Origin: Pseudoalteromonas gelatinilytica
Lineage (GTDB): Bacteria > Pseudomonadota > Gammaproteobacteria > Enterobacterales > Alteromonadaceae
Reading direction: 5' to 3'
NCBI RefSeq assembly: GCF_001641615.1
Contig: NZ_LRRU01000022.1
Span: 424,484-488,483 of the forward strand
Length of the DNA: 64,000 nt
Program-made: the position numbers and the translations under genes
Notes under the pieces: generated by a model
Database searches by the model: none
What the model was told of the DNA's origin: nothing
The model's input: the letters and a program-made list of their open reading frames with translations, nothing else
Shown: positions 50,739-60,780 of the stretch, piece after piece
How the letters are laid out: the number at the start of each line of letters is the position of its first letter
Numbering within the stretch: position 1 is the stretch's first letter

Positions 50739-53700
50739 ATGCGCTTAAGCACCATAAAATTAGCGGGTTTCAAATCGTTTGTTGAACCCACTAAGATCCC
50801 ATTTCCTGATCAGATGACATGTGTTGTCGGCCCGAACGGCTGTGGCAAATCAAATGTCATTGATGCAGTGCGTTGGGTGCTAGGTGAAAGCTCAGCGAAA
50901 AACTTACGTGGCGATGCCATGACCGATGTTATTTTTAACGGCTCAACTAATCGAAAACCTATTTCACAAGCCTCTGTTGAGTTGGTGTTTGATAACACCA
51001 GTGGCCATTTACCGAATACCTTTGCTGATCGGAACCAAGTGGCGATCAAGCGCTTAGTGACTCGAGATGGTCAGTCAATTTATTTTCTAAATGGCAGTAA
51101 ATGCCGTAAGCGTGATATTACCGATATCTTTTTAGGCACAGGTCTTGGCCCGCGCAGTTATGCGATTATTGAGCAGGGCATGATCTCGCGTTTAATAGAG
51201 AGCAAACCGGCTGACTTGCGTGTGTTTTTAGAAGAAGCCGCGGGAGTTTCAAAATACAAAGAGCGTCGTCGAGAAACGCAAACCCGCATTAAAAGTACCC
51301 GCGAAAACCTTGAACGATTGCTTGATGTAAGGCAAGAGTTGCAAACACAGCTCGATAAGCTTGCAGTGCAATCAGTCGATGCAAAAAAATTCCGAGAGCT
51401 AAAAGCCACAGAACGTACCTTAAAAGGGCAAATTGCGGTTTTAAAGTGGCAGAAGTTACACCAACAACAAATTGATAAAGCTGAGCAAATCAAGAAACTT
51501 AAAGAGCAAATTCAGTTCTTTAGAGAAGCGCATTCTGGCCACGATGATGTTTTAGCAAGTCTTGAAAATCAGGTGCAACTTGAGCAGCAGAAACTGCAAG
51601 ATGCCCAGCAAGCTCAGCATCAAACTCATACAGAGTTAACCCGCAAAGAACAGCAACAGATCAGTTTAAAGCAGCAACAGCAAACACTTAGCCAAAACCT
51701 TATCAAACAGCAACAATTGCAGTTACAAAATAAAGAACTGCAAGAAGAGCAACATGCTTCAGCCGCTATTTTACAAGAGCTGCTACAAGACGCGATTGAG
51801 CAAAGTTTGCTGTGCGCTGAGCAAGTTGCAGAGGTTGAAGAGCAAGTCGCTCTGCAGCAGCAACAAACGCAAAGTGTCAATGAGCAATATCAAAGCACCT
51901 TACAGAAAAATCAAGCTCATAGTAGTGATATTAATGTTGCAAAGAGTCAACAGGCTCACTTTGCCCAGACTGTTGCACAACTTGAGTCTCAGCAGACACA
52001 ACTTGCCGCTGAAATTAGTGAGCTCGAAGCGACCCCAGTTGCAGCGCAAATTGCTGAGCAACAACAGCATATTCAAACATTGACAAAAGAGCTTGCGCAG
52101 CAACAAAGTGCGCTAAATAAGCTCACTCAGAGTCTAGAACAAGCGGATAAAGAGCAGCTGCACTTAGAGCAAGACTTTAAACGGGTTCAACAACACAGTA
52201 ATGAAAACAAAGCCAGCATAGCAGCGCTTAATTCTTTGCTATCAGAGCAAACCGACAACAGGAGTGTCTCTTTATTAGCGCAGTTAAAAGTGGCTGCTGG
52301 CTTTGAGCCGTTAGTTGAGCAAGCCCTGCTTGGCCTTGAGCATCTAAAGGTCAGTCAACATAAAGAGCCTAACAGTGTTTGGTCTGTAACTAATAATGCT
52401 AAGTTACCAAAAGAGTCATTAGCAAATTACATCGAATCGGGTGCTTACCCTGATTTATTAGCACGCTTTGCTTTTCAACCTAGTTTTGATGACGCTATTT
52501 TAGCGGATCCATATTGGCTGGCAGTGATTGATGAAGAAGGCTGTATACATGGTCGTAACTTTCATACCGATGCTAATAAAGACACCGACAATTCTTTGCT
52601 TTTAAAGCATGCTCAGCTTAGCGATGCACAGCAGTTAGATGAAGAGCTCAACGAGCAATTAGAAACCAAGCAGCATTTGCTAAATGAGCATCTAGCTCAC
52701 AAGAAAACGCTCATCGCTGACAAAGAGCAATACAGAGAACGAATTCACCAAGCGGCTCAGCAGATTGCATCGGCCAGTACTCGACGCGATATGCTATTAG
52801 AGCAGCAAACGCAGTGGCAAAATCAGCGTGTTAAATTACAACAGCGTCAAACGTTACTGGCTGAACAAAAGCAAAGTGCTGTCGAACAGCAACAAACGCA
52901 GCAGACTTTACTTGAGCAATTATTAGAGCAGCAGTTAGAACTTGAAACTGAGTTAGAGCAGGCGAAACATCAACAAACTGAGGCAAATAACAACTATCGC
53001 CAAGTGGCTTCTCAGCTTGAGCAATATAAAACGCAAGCACATCAAGCTAATTTGGCTGAACAAAAAGCTCGCAGTGAGTGTCAACTTAGCGAAACTAAAC
53101 TACAGCATGCTAATGCAGCCCAAAGTGCTGCCAGTGAAGCTGTATTAGAGCTCAACGAGCAATTAGAAGAGCTAGTGATCCCGCTTGAAGAAGTAGCAGA
53201 GCAGATAATGCTATTGCTTGAAAAGCATCAACAAAGTGACGTTGAGCTGAAAAACTTGCAAGCGGCCTTGAGTCAAGCTAAAAAGGAGCTTGCTGATAAG
53301 CAAACAGCGCTGAAATCGTCGCAATCTGAGTTGGTTACGCTACAAGAGCAGTTGCAAGCATTGGCACTGGATGAGCAAAGTTTAATCGTTAAAGCACAAG
53401 CTGCGTTAGAGCCACTTGAAGAACTGGAACAAAATTTAAAAACAGTACTTGAAGAACTGCCTGACAATGCCAATTTAAATAGCATGCAAACTTGGCTGAC
53501 AAAAACCACGCAAGCTTTAAATGAACTTGGCGCGGTGAACTTAGCGGCAATAGATGAGTTTGAGCAGGCTAAACAGCGCAGCGATTATTTAAATCAGCAG
53601 CTTGATGACTTAACACAAGCATTAAATACCCTTGAAGGGGCAATTCAAAAAATCGACCGAGAAACAAAAAACCGTTTTAAGGCGACCTTTGAACAAGTAA

Positions 53701-54140
53701 ATACTGATTTTGGGGAGTTATTCCCAAAAGTGTTTGGTGGCGGTAGTGCTTACCTTGAATTGACCAGTGATGACCTACTTGAAAGTGGCGTGAGCATCAT
53801 GGCTAGACCACCGGGCAAGAAAAATTCGACAATTCACCTGCTTAGTGGTGGAGAAAAAGCGCTGACCGCATTATCATTGGTGTTTTCAATATTCAGGCTC
53901 AATCCAGCTCCATTCTGTATGCTAGATGAAGTGGATGCGCCATTGGATGATGCGAACGTGGGTCGTTTTTGCCGTTTGGTAGAAGAGATGTCACAATCAG
54001 TACAATTTATTTATATCAGTCATAACAAGATTGCTATGGAAATGGCAGGCAGATTGACCGGTGTAACTATGGCGGAACCAGGTGTATCACGTATGGTCGC
54101 TGTAGACATAGAACAAGCTGTGCAAATGGCACATGCATAA
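50739..54140 (+). CDS. smc: Chromosome segregation ATPase SMC
   Basis: The 1133-residue protein has Walker A GPNGCGKSN at residues 31-39, about 850 residues of coiled coil rich in Gln and Glu, the ABC signature LLSGGEKALTAL and Walker B FCMLDEVDAPLDD near the C-terminus. SMC dimers compact and segregate the chromosome. The hinge between the two coils (about residues 505-625) is hard to recognise and lacks the glycine-rich segment I expect. It begins LLAQLKVAAGFEPLVEQALLG. The overall length is slightly short. It is followed by zipA and ligA, a common cluster. Confidence 0.95.
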   Translation: MRLSTIKLAGFKSFVEPTKIPFPDQMTCVVGPNGCGKSNVIDAVRWVLGESSAKNLRGDAMTDVIFNGSTNRKPISQASVELVFDNTSGHLPNTFADRNQVAIKRLVTRDGQSIYFLNGSKCRKRDITDIFLGTGLGPRSYAIIEQGMISRLIESKPADLRVFLEEAAGVSKYKERRRETQTRIKSTRENLERLLDVRQELQTQLDKLAVQSVDAKKFRELKATERTLKGQIAVLKWQKLHQQQIDKAEQIKKLKEQIQFFREAHSGHDDVLASLENQVQLEQQKLQDAQQAQHQTHTELTRKEQQQISLKQQQQTLSQNLIKQQQLQLQNKELQEEQHASAAILQELLQDAIEQSLLCAEQVAEVEEQVALQQQQTQSVNEQYQSTLQKNQAHSSDINVAKSQQAHFAQTVAQLESQQTQLAAEISELEATPVAAQIAEQQQHIQTLTKELAQQQSALNKLTQSLEQADKEQLHLEQDFKRVQQHSNENKASIAALNSLLSEQTDNRSVSLLAQLKVAAGFEPLVEQALLGLEHLKVSQHKEPNSVWSVTNNAKLPKESLANYIESGAYPDLLARFAFQPSFDDAILADPYWLAVIDEEGCIHGRNFHTDANKDTDNSLLLKHAQLSDAQQLDEELNEQLETKQHLLNEHLAHKKTLIADKEQYRERIHQAAQQIASASTRRDMLLEQQTQWQNQRVKLQQRQTLLAEQKQSAVEQQQTQQTLLEQLLEQQLELETELEQAKHQQTEANNNYRQVASQLEQYKTQAHQANLAEQKARSECQLSETKLQHANAAQSAASEAVLELNEQLEELVIPLEEVAEQIMLLLEKHQQSDVELKNLQAALSQAKKELADKQTALKSSQSELVTLQEQLQALALDEQSLIVKAQAALEPLEELEQNLKTVLEELPDNANLNSMQTWLTKTTQALNELGAVNLAAIDEFEQAKQRSDYLNQQLDDLTQALNTLEGAIQKIDRETKNRFKATFEQVNTDFGELFPKVFGGGSAYLELTSDDLLESGVSIMARPPGKKNSTIHLLSGGEKALTALSLVFSIFRLNPAPFCMLDEVDAPLDDANVGRFCRLVEEMSQSVQFIYISHNKIAMEMAGRLTGVTMAEPGVSRMVAVDIEQAVQMAHA

Positions 54141-54173
54141 AATTTAGGCATATCAAATAATAAAGGTGAGGGG

Positions 54174-54911
54174 ATGGCCGAAGAATTAAGATGGGCTTTA
54201 ATCGTAATCAGTGTATTTGTCATTGGTGGTTTATTAATTCACGGCTTATGGTCGGTGCGTAAAAAGGACAGCCCAGATACGCCTTCAGTTGAGCGGGTTG
54301 AACCAAATGAAACGACCAGCGAGGTTCAAGAGCCTGCGACTGCAAAATCGCAAGAGCGTGATGAGCCAGAGTTTGGTGATTTAAGCTTCTCAGCAGAAAG
54401 TCACGACGAACCAGCTGTGTCAGAAGAGGTTGTTGAAGAGCCTGAAGCAGAAACTCAGCAACAAGACGCTGAAGAAGAACCAGCTGCAGATGCACAAGTT
54501 CCAACCGATTTTATTATTGTGCATTTACAAATGCCAGAGGGTTTAACAATGGATGGCAGCCAATTATTGCCAGCCGTTAATATGTTAGGCTTTAAGTATT
54601 CTGAAGAAGGTTTCTTTAACCGTCACTTAGACCCAGCAGGCACAGGTCCGGTGTTATTCCGTTTAGTGAATATGTATAACCCAGGCACGTTCGATATTGA
54701 TAATATGGAACAGTTCAGCACGGCCGGTGTTAGTTTATTTATGACCTTACCATGTGATGGCGATGGTCTAAGTGCATTCAATATGTTGCACAGTGCAGCT
54801 AAAAAGCTAGCCGATGAATTTGGTGCAACTATTTTAGATAGCAACCGTGAAGAAATGACGGTTGAAAGCGTTCGTGAGTATGTTGAGAAAGTACGCAGCT
54901 TTTCAGCTTAG
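54174..54911 (+). CDS. zipA: Cell division protein ZipA
   Basis: The 245-residue bitopic protein anchors FtsZ to the inner membrane. It has an N-terminal helix (residues 5-25, then basic VRKKD) and an acidic, proline-rich linker to about residue 107. The C-terminal FtsZ-binding domain (DFIIVHLQMPEG, LLPAVNMLGFKYSEEGFFNRH, MFDI-type strands, FGATILDSNREEMT) completes it. The linker is short relative to E. coli ZipA. It lies 33 bp after smc and before ligA. Confidence 0.95.
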   Translation: MAEELRWALIVISVFVIGGLLIHGLWSVRKKDSPDTPSVERVEPNETTSEVQEPATAKSQERDEPEFGDLSFSAESHDEPAVSEEVVEEPEAETQQQDAEEEPAADAQVPTDFIIVHLQMPEGLTMDGSQLLPAVNMLGFKYSEEGFFNRHLDPAGTGPVLFRLVNMYNPGTFDIDNMEQFSTAGVSLFMTLPCDGDGLSAFNMLHSAAKKLADEFGATILDSNREEMTVESVREYVEKVRSFSA

Positions 54912-54937
54912 TCGCACACACAGAGTATAAGTATTAG

Positions 54938-54972
54938 GCCACTTGGCGTTAAGTCGTCGAAGTGGCTTTTTT
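54938..54972 (+). terminator. Possible terminator between zipA and ligA
   Basis: GCCACTT (54938-54944) and AAGTGGC (54960-54966), followed by six T. The loop is 15 bases, so it may be weak and let some transcription continue into ligA. Confidence 0.65.
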
Positions 54973-54993
54973 ATGTAGATTTTTGAGGTTTTC

Positions 54994-57015
54994 ATGTCCG
55001 GCCCTATCTTTGAGCAAATTAGCCAACTTCGTGCCCAGTTAGAAGAGCATAACCATAATTATTATGTGCTGGATGCACCTAGCATTCCTGATGCTGAATA
55101 TGACCGTTTAATGCGCGAATTAAGCGCCCTTGAGCAAGCTAATCCAGAGTTTCAAAGCCCTGACTCTCCGACTCAAAAAGTCGGTGGCGCAGCACTTGAT
55201 AAGTTTGAGCAAGTCACTCACCAAGTGCCAATGCTGTCACTTGATAATGCCTTTTCAGAAGAAGAGTTTGCCGCATTTAACCGCCGTATCAAAGAGCGTT
55301 TAATGGACAACAATGAGCTGACTTTTTGTTGTGAGCCAAAGCTTGATGGTTTAGCGGTATCGATTATTTATCGTGATGGTGTTTTGGTTCAAGCGGCTAC
55401 CCGTGGCGATGGTATGGTGGGTGAAAACATCACTCAAAACGTGAAAACAATTCGTAATGTGCCGCTTAAGTTACGTGGCGATGACTTCCCAGCAGAGCTT
55501 GAAGTGCGCGGTGAAGTATTTATGGACAGCACTGGTTTTGCCAAACTAAACAGTGAAGCCGAAAAACGTGGCGACAAAGTCTTTGTTAACCCACGTAATG
55601 CTGCGGCCGGTAGCTTACGTCAGCTTGACTCTAAAGTAACAGCAAAACGTCCACTGATGTTTTATGCTTACAGCACTGGGCTTGTTGCAGATGGGCAGTT
55701 ACCAGAAGATCACTATCAACAGCTTGCTAAACTTACCGATTGGGGTTTACCACTTTGCCCAGAAACAAAACTGGTTGAAGGCCAGCAAGCTGCACTTGAT
55801 TACTACCAAGATATCTTGACGCGTCGAAGTAGCCTTGCCTACGAAATTGACGGTGTGGTTATTAAAGTTAACGACAAAAAACGCCAAGAGCGTTTAGGTT
55901 TTGTGGCACGCGCACCACGCTGGGCAATTGCTTTTAAATTCCCTGCGCAAGAAGAAATCACCCAATTACTTGATGTTGAGTTTCAGGTAGGCCGCACTGG
56001 CGCTATTACCCCTGTAGCACGATTAGAGCCGGTATTTGTGGGTGGCGTGACGGTATCTAACGCAACGCTTCACAATGGCGATGAAATTGCCCGTTTAGGC
56101 GTTAAAATTGGCGATACCGTGATTATTCGCCGAGCGGGTGATGTTATTCCGCAAATTACCCAAGTTGTCCTTGAACGTCGTCCTGACGATGCCAAAGACA
56201 TTGAATTTCCAGCGACTTGCCCAATTTGTGACTCACATGTGGAGCGCATTGAAGGTGAAGCGGTTGCCCGTTGTACGGGGGGCTTAGTGTGCCAAGCGCA
56301 GCGTAAGCAAGCTATTAAACATTTTGCGTCACGTAAAGCCCTTGATGTTGATGGTTTAGGCGACAAAATTGTTGATCAACTCGTTGACCGTGAACTGATC
56401 AAAACGCCTGCTGATTTATTTATCCTTAAACAAGGCCATTTTGAATCACTAGAGCGAATGGGTCCTAAGTCTGCTAAGAACTTAGTTAATGCACTGCAAG
56501 ATGCAAAGCAAACAACCTTAGCTAAATTCCTATACTCGTTAGGTATTCGCGAAGTGGGTGAAGCAACAGCGCAAAACTTAGCAAACCACTTTTTAACGCT
56601 AGAAAAAATTACTCAAGCAAGCGTTGATGCGTTAACTGAAGTAAGTGACGTGGGTGAAATCGTTGCCAAGCATGTACGTGGCTTCTTTAGCGAAGAGCAC
56701 AATATGGCGGTTGTAAATGCATTGGTTGAGCAAGGTATTCACTGGCCAGAATTAACCGCGCCGAGTGCCGATGCGCAGCCATTAGCGGGCTTAACCTACG
56801 TTCTGACTGGCACATTGAGCGAGCTTAACCGTAATGATGCAAAAGCACGTTTACAGGCGTTAGGTGCAAAAGTATCGGGTAGTGTATCGGCGAAAACGGA
56901 TGCACTGATTGCAGGTGAAAAAGCAGGCTCAAAATTAACCAAAGCACAAGACTTAGGTATTGATGTGTTAACTGAGGCTGACCTTATTGCGCTTTTAAGT
57001 GAGCACAATGGATAG
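54994..57015 (+). CDS. ligA: NAD-dependent DNA ligase
   Basis: The 673-residue enzyme seals nicks in DNA replication and repair. The Ia domain begins YYVLDAPSIPDAEYDRLMREL. The adenylated Lys116 is in CEPKLDGLAVS. The oligonucleotide-binding domain, the zinc finger CPICDSHVERIEGEAVARC...C, helix-hairpin-helix repeats (KSAKNLVNALQDAK, EVGEATAQNLANHF) and a C-terminal BRCT domain (LAGLTYVLTGTL) follow. Length is normal. It overlaps the next gene by 8 bp. Confidence 0.97.
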   Translation: MSGPIFEQISQLRAQLEEHNHNYYVLDAPSIPDAEYDRLMRELSALEQANPEFQSPDSPTQKVGGAALDKFEQVTHQVPMLSLDNAFSEEEFAAFNRRIKERLMDNNELTFCCEPKLDGLAVSIIYRDGVLVQAATRGDGMVGENITQNVKTIRNVPLKLRGDDFPAELEVRGEVFMDSTGFAKLNSEAEKRGDKVFVNPRNAAAGSLRQLDSKVTAKRPLMFYAYSTGLVADGQLPEDHYQQLAKLTDWGLPLCPETKLVEGQQAALDYYQDILTRRSSLAYEIDGVVIKVNDKKRQERLGFVARAPRWAIAFKFPAQEEITQLLDVEFQVGRTGAITPVARLEPVFVGGVTVSNATLHNGDEIARLGVKIGDTVIIRRAGDVIPQITQVVLERRPDDAKDIEFPATCPICDSHVERIEGEAVARCTGGLVCQAQRKQAIKHFASRKALDVDGLGDKIVDQLVDRELIKTPADLFILKQGHFESLERMGPKSAKNLVNALQDAKQTTLAKFLYSLGIREVGEATAQNLANHFLTLEKITQASVDALTEVSDVGEIVAKHVRGFFSEEHNMAVVNALVEQGIHWPELTAPSADAQPLAGLTYVLTGTLSELNRNDAKARLQALGAKVSGSVSAKTDALIAGEKAGSKLTKAQDLGIDVLTEADLIALLSEHNG

Positions 57016-57352
57016 TCTATTGCAGGCATTGTCGTCAGTTGCTTTAACAATCGGCAGCTGGCTGCAACCACACCTTTACAATATTTCATTATTGCTGGTG
57101 GTGTGTTTTATATCCTTGTACGCAAACGACATTATTAAAGTGACCAAGCGCTTTGTCGCGCGTCGTCACTTTATTATACGCGTGCTTTGCTTTGTGCTGA
57201 TCACTGGGTTTGGCATGGGCCTACTTGTGGTGTTTGTAACCCCATTTTTAAGTAAGCTGCTAATGCTACTCGGTGTTAAATGGCTGGCGCTTACACTTAC
57301 AGCTGCGTTTTTTGTACTTGGTATCATTGCCGATAAGAAGAACCAAATATGA
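57008..57352 (+). CDS. DUF3392 family membrane protein
   Basis: The 114-residue protein starts at the ATG at 57008 inside the end of ligA. It has three hydrophobic helices separated by a basic loop (KVTKRFVARRHFIIRV), matching the DUF3392 family of inner-membrane proteins with unknown role. Overlaps at both ends show it belongs to the ligA transcript. Confidence 0.82.
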   Translation: MDSLLQALSSVALTIGSWLQPHLYNISLLLVVCFISLYANDIIKVTKRFVARRHFIIRVLCFVLITGFGMGLLVVFVTPFLSKLLMLLGVKWLALTLTAAFFVLGIIADKKNQI

Positions 57353-57837
57353 ATCGCTACGGGCCTGAATACTGGGATAAACACGGTGCTTATCGAACCC
57401 CTGTGGCGTTTCATTTAACGTTATTAGTGCTGTTACGCAGTTACTTTATTTGGCTGATGGCGGCGCTGAGCCGTCGCCCTGATTTAGATATCATGTCGCT
57501 GTTTTTTAAATCGAAAAGCGATTTCTTTATAGCCATTGCCATTGCTGCTATTGCCTTATTACCGGCGGTGATCTTTTGTTTACGCCGACCTCAAGAAAAC
57601 GCCGAAAGTGCAAAACGTCTGTCGTCTATTTGGCGATTTATGCGCTGGCCATTAATAATGTGTGCCATCACGGATTTAAGTTGGTTAACCTATCAGGCTG
57701 CACACAGTCATTATCAATTTTCGTTGTTCTTAGCCTGCCAAATGGTACTGGTATTATGGGTACTGTTATATCTATTAAAAAGCAGATATTTGTCGGTCTT
57801 TTTTAATGATTGGCCTGATCCAATTGAAAAGAAATAG
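57349..57837 (+). CDS. DUF2919 family membrane protein (YfeZ-like)
   Basis: The 162-residue protein has four helices and the family-like features LVLLRSYFIWLMAALSRRPDLDIMSLFF and LLPAVIFCLRRPQENA. The gene starts 4 bp before the DUF3392 stop. I assign DUF2919 by pattern. Function is unknown. Confidence 0.72.
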   Translation: MNRYGPEYWDKHGAYRTPVAFHLTLLVLLRSYFIWLMAALSRRPDLDIMSLFFKSKSDFFIAIAIAAIALLPAVIFCLRRPQENAESAKRLSSIWRFMRWPLIMCAITDLSWLTYQAAHSHYQFSLFLACQMVLVLWVLLYLLKSRYLSVFFNDWPDPIEKK

Positions 57838-57846
57838 GACAACACT

Positions 57847-58299
57847 ATGTTGGCAATTAATAAGCTTTTAGCAAAAATTTCACTCACTATCGCGCTGGTA
57901 TTAATTGCTTTATGGGTATTTACGCCACTTTGGCACAGTGCTGCATTCTCGTTGTTTGTGATGTTATGGGGCTTTATTACGCTATCAAGCCTCTATCGAG
58001 TCACGCCGTTATTTGTCGCGCGTAATCCCATTGCCGATTTACTAAAGCGCGATGTGAATCAGCTAGCACTGATAAGTCTGGCAGGTTTATTCGATTTTAA
58101 ACGCAAAGCTGAGTTTGTTTTAATTGGCCAAATTAAGCAGATTGAAATCGGCGAAGGGATCATTCATGTAACGGATGTCAATGAACAGCAGATAACTGCC
58201 TTATTAAGTGTTAATAGCAGCCAAATTAATAGCCATTTAGCACAGTTACTTTCTGAGCGTGAACGTGCACAAATAGATATCCGGCTGCAAACACAGTAA
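57847..58299 (+). CDS. Hypothetical inner membrane protein
   Basis: The 150-residue protein has two N-terminal helices (about residues 12-28 and 32-48), then a soluble C-terminal domain of about 100 residues beginning VARNPIADLLKRDVNQ. No family is recognised. It lies 9 bp after the DUF2919 gene and may be the last member of the ligA transcript. Confidence 0.75.
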   Translation: MLAINKLLAKISLTIALVLIALWVFTPLWHSAAFSLFVMLWGFITLSSLYRVTPLFVARNPIADLLKRDVNQLALISLAGLFDFKRKAEFVLIGQIKQIEIGEGIIHVTDVNEQQITALLSVNSSQINSHLAQLLSERERAQIDIRLQTQ

Positions 58300-58379
58300 T
58301 CACTAAACGCATGCTGCTTGCCCTTGGTAGGGCTTGTGATGTACTGTGCAACAGTTGTATTCAACCCTGAGGGAGCACT

Positions 58380-58823
58380 ATGTTAACTTGGCAAGATATT
58401 TTAGAGTTTGCCCATAACGGTAACCCAACACCTCCACGTCGAGTCGAAAAATCGCCATCTGAATGGCAAGCTGAGCTCGAACAAGATACATTCTATGTTA
58501 CCCGCTTAAAAGGCACTGAACGTCCGCACAGCTCTGATTCATGTACGATATTTGAACCTGGTCAATATGTGTGTGTATGTTGTGACAACTTACTTTTTGA
58601 TGGCGATGAAAAGTTCGATAGTGGCACTGGTTGGCCGTCATTTACTCAGCCTAGCAGTGTTGAAAGCATTGCCTATATCGCGGACTCTAGCCATGGCATG
58701 CAGCGTATTGAAGCCGTCTGCAATGTTTGCGATGCGCATTTAGGGCATGTATTCCCAGACGGCCCACCGCCAAGTGGTTTACGCTACTGCATGAATGCCA
58801 TAGCGATGAAAAAACGCGACTAA
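58380..58823 (+). CDS. msrB: Peptide-methionine (R)-S-oxide reductase MsrB
   Basis: The 147-residue enzyme repairs oxidised methionine. It has two zinc CxxC pairs (CVCCDN and CNVCDAH), DSGTGWPSF, LGHVFPDGP and the catalytic Cys in LRYCMNAIAM. The ATG is preceded by gaggga. Its stop lies only 7 bp from the stop of the convergent hybrid kinase gene, with no terminator between them, so antisense overlap of the two transcripts is likely. Confidence 0.96.
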   Translation: MLTWQDILEFAHNGNPTPPRRVEKSPSEWQAELEQDTFYVTRLKGTERPHSSDSCTIFEPGQYVCVCCDNLLFDGDEKFDSGTGWPSFTQPSSVESIAYIADSSHGMQRIEAVCNVCDAHLGHVFPDGPPPSGLRYCMNAIAMKKRD

Positions 58824-58830
58824 TGCGTGG

Positions 58831-60780
58831 CTAATCTAAATACTGAGCAATAATGAAAATAAGGTGCTCACGGTGGATTGGCTTACTAATTATATAGTCT
58901 GTCAAAATACTGGATTGCGCCTTATCATCTTTTAATACCGACGCTGTAACCGCAATGATTGGAATATGCTTGAAGCGATCATCACTGCGAATTAACTGAC
59001 TAGCCTCTAACCCGCCCATCACCGGCATTTTTAAATCCATAATGATTAAATCAGGCTGGTGCTGCTCAATTTTTTTAAGGGCATCTTCACCATTGATAGC
59101 GGTGTCGATGGTAAAGCTCCAGCGTGATAAGAAGGACTCTAAATAGTCTCGGTTGTAAGGAATATCATCAACAATCAAAATGCGAGCAGGATTAAAATGG
59201 TAGCTTGAAATAGCAGGGTAGTTACGATGTTTCACTTCGTTTTTAGACTCGGCTAATTCAACGTTCGGTAACGACACAATAAACTCACTGCCTTTATCTT
59301 TATCGCTTATCACCGATAACTCACCACCCATCAACTTGATAAAACGCAATGAAATCGCAAGACCTAATCCCGTTCCTCCAAACTCCGAACTACGTTGACC
59401 TTGTACTTGTTCAAAGTCATTAAAAATAAGGTCTTGTTGATCTTTGGGAATACCTTTACCTGTGTCTGTGACATGAATATTAATATCAATATTGCTGTTG
59501 TCATCGTGGGCTTTAAAATCGAAATACACCTTAACACTGCCTTGTGCAGTGAACTTAATGGCGTTACTGATTAAGTTGGTCAGTACTTGGCGCACTTTAT
59601 TGCTATCAAGTAACACAGGGGTTGTTAACTCTGGGTGAGAGGTTATTTGTAAGTCGAGATCCTTTTGGGCGCTGAGTTGTAAAAACATCATATTAAGCTC
59701 ATGGCACATTTTAGGGATTTCTACACGCTCAATATCAAGTTGCATTTTACCAGCATCGATTTTTGATAAATCGAGAATGTCATTCAATACATTAAGGAGT
59801 GAATTACCAGAGATTGATATTGCTTCTAAGTAACGACGCTTATTTTTATCTGTTTCGCTATCTTGTAGTAATTGGCTAAAGCCTAACACTGCATTGAGTG
59901 GGGTTCTTAATTCGTGAGACATATTCGCTAAAAAGCGACTTTTAGCCTGATTTGATTGTTCAGCTTGCTCTTTAGCATCAAGGTACTCTTGAGTGCGCTT
60001 TGCAACGGTGTCTTCAAGTAAACTATGTTGTTCATGCATGCTGTTGAGCTGTTGTCTAACCGCAGCACGCATCATTTTAAAGCCACTGGCGAGGGTACCT
60101 ATTTCATCTTGGCTTTTTATATTAATAGGGCAGTTTAAATCACCGGTAGTCACGGCATGAGAAAACTCCACGAGCTGATCAATGGGTTGTAAAATAATAC
60201 GGCGAATAATGATATAAGCGATGATAAGTGCAGTTAATAGGTAAATGGCAAACAGCGAAACCGCATTACTAATAATTGATTTGGTTTTTAACGCTAAGTC
60301 TTTATCTGAAAAGCTTACGATAACGTAACCGATATTTTCACCCTGAAAATTGCTAATTGGCACAGCAACAGCATATTGCTGCTCCATGGCTACAATAGCA
60401 TTTTGTTTCGGATTGAGCTGCTTTAACAGTACTTGGTTAGTTTCTAGGGTATCTACTTTACTGTTATCAGGATGGGCGGCTATAAAATTATTTTGGTCGA
60501 TAAAGTAAATTGTTTGTAAATCATCGAAGGTATTATTTTTTAAAATGTTCTTTAAAGTGATCCCCTGAATTTTAAGCACCCAACTTCCTACGGTATTGTC
60601 TTTTGTGAGGCTGTTTATTTCTGACAGCATGGGCGAGACAATCGCATCGGCCTTTTCACTCATGTTCAAAAGCGTTTGCTCTTTAAGTTCCATCACATGC
60701 AATGAGGTGCTTGCCCCTAAAATAAGGGTAATGGTAAAGCCGATGATCATTAAAATTTTGTGGGCAATACTAATTCTCAT
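58831..60780 (-). CDS. Hybrid histidine kinase with periplasmic sensor and receiver
   Basis: The 649-residue protein has an N-terminal helix (residues 7-27), a periplasmic sensor of about 135 residues that looks like a Cache-type fold, and a second helix near 175-195. HAMP (IRRIILQPIDQLVEFSHAVTTGD), a coiled coil, the H-box MSHELRTPLN with H289, the ATPase domain (NLISNAIKFT, GTGLGLAIS) and a C-terminal receiver with D582 in LIIMDLKMP follow. No HPt domain is present, so phosphate would pass to an HPt elsewhere. Its ATG overlaps the binding-protein gene stop by 4 bp (ATGA), so the sensor and binding protein are made together. Confidence 0.93.
   Translation of the reverse strand: MRISIAHKILMIIGFTITLILGASTSLHVMELKEQTLLNMSEKADAIVSPMLSEINSLTKDNTVGSWVLKIQGITLKNILKNNTFDDLQTIYFIDQNNFIAAHPDNSKVDTLETNQVLLKQLNPKQNAIVAMEQQYAVAVPISNFQGENIGYVIVSFSDKDLALKTKSIISNAVSLFAIYLLTALIIAYIIIRRIILQPIDQLVEFSHAVTTGDLNCPINIKSQDEIGTLASGFKMMRAAVRQQLNSMHEQHSLLEDTVAKRTQEYLDAKEQAEQSNQAKSRFLANMSHELRTPLNAVLGFSQLLQDSETDKNKRRYLEAISISGNSLLNVLNDILDLSKIDAGKMQLDIERVEIPKMCHELNMMFLQLSAQKDLDLQITSHPELTTPVLLDSNKVRQVLTNLISNAIKFTAQGSVKVYFDFKAHDDNSNIDINIHVTDTGKGIPKDQQDLIFNDFEQVQGQRSSEFGGTGLGLAISLRFIKLMGGELSVISDKDKGSEFIVSLPNVELAESKNEVKHRNYPAISSYHFNPARILIVDDIPYNRDYLESFLSRWSFTIDTAINGEDALKKIEQHQPDLIIMDLKMPVMGGLEASQLIRSDDRFKHIPIIAVTASVLKDDKAQSSILTDYIISKPIHREHLIFIIAQYLD

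Noticed and set aside
51626..51880. Cys/Ser-rich reverse-strand frames within smc
   Set aside because: They are shadows of the Gln- and Glu-rich coiled-coil codons on the coding strand.
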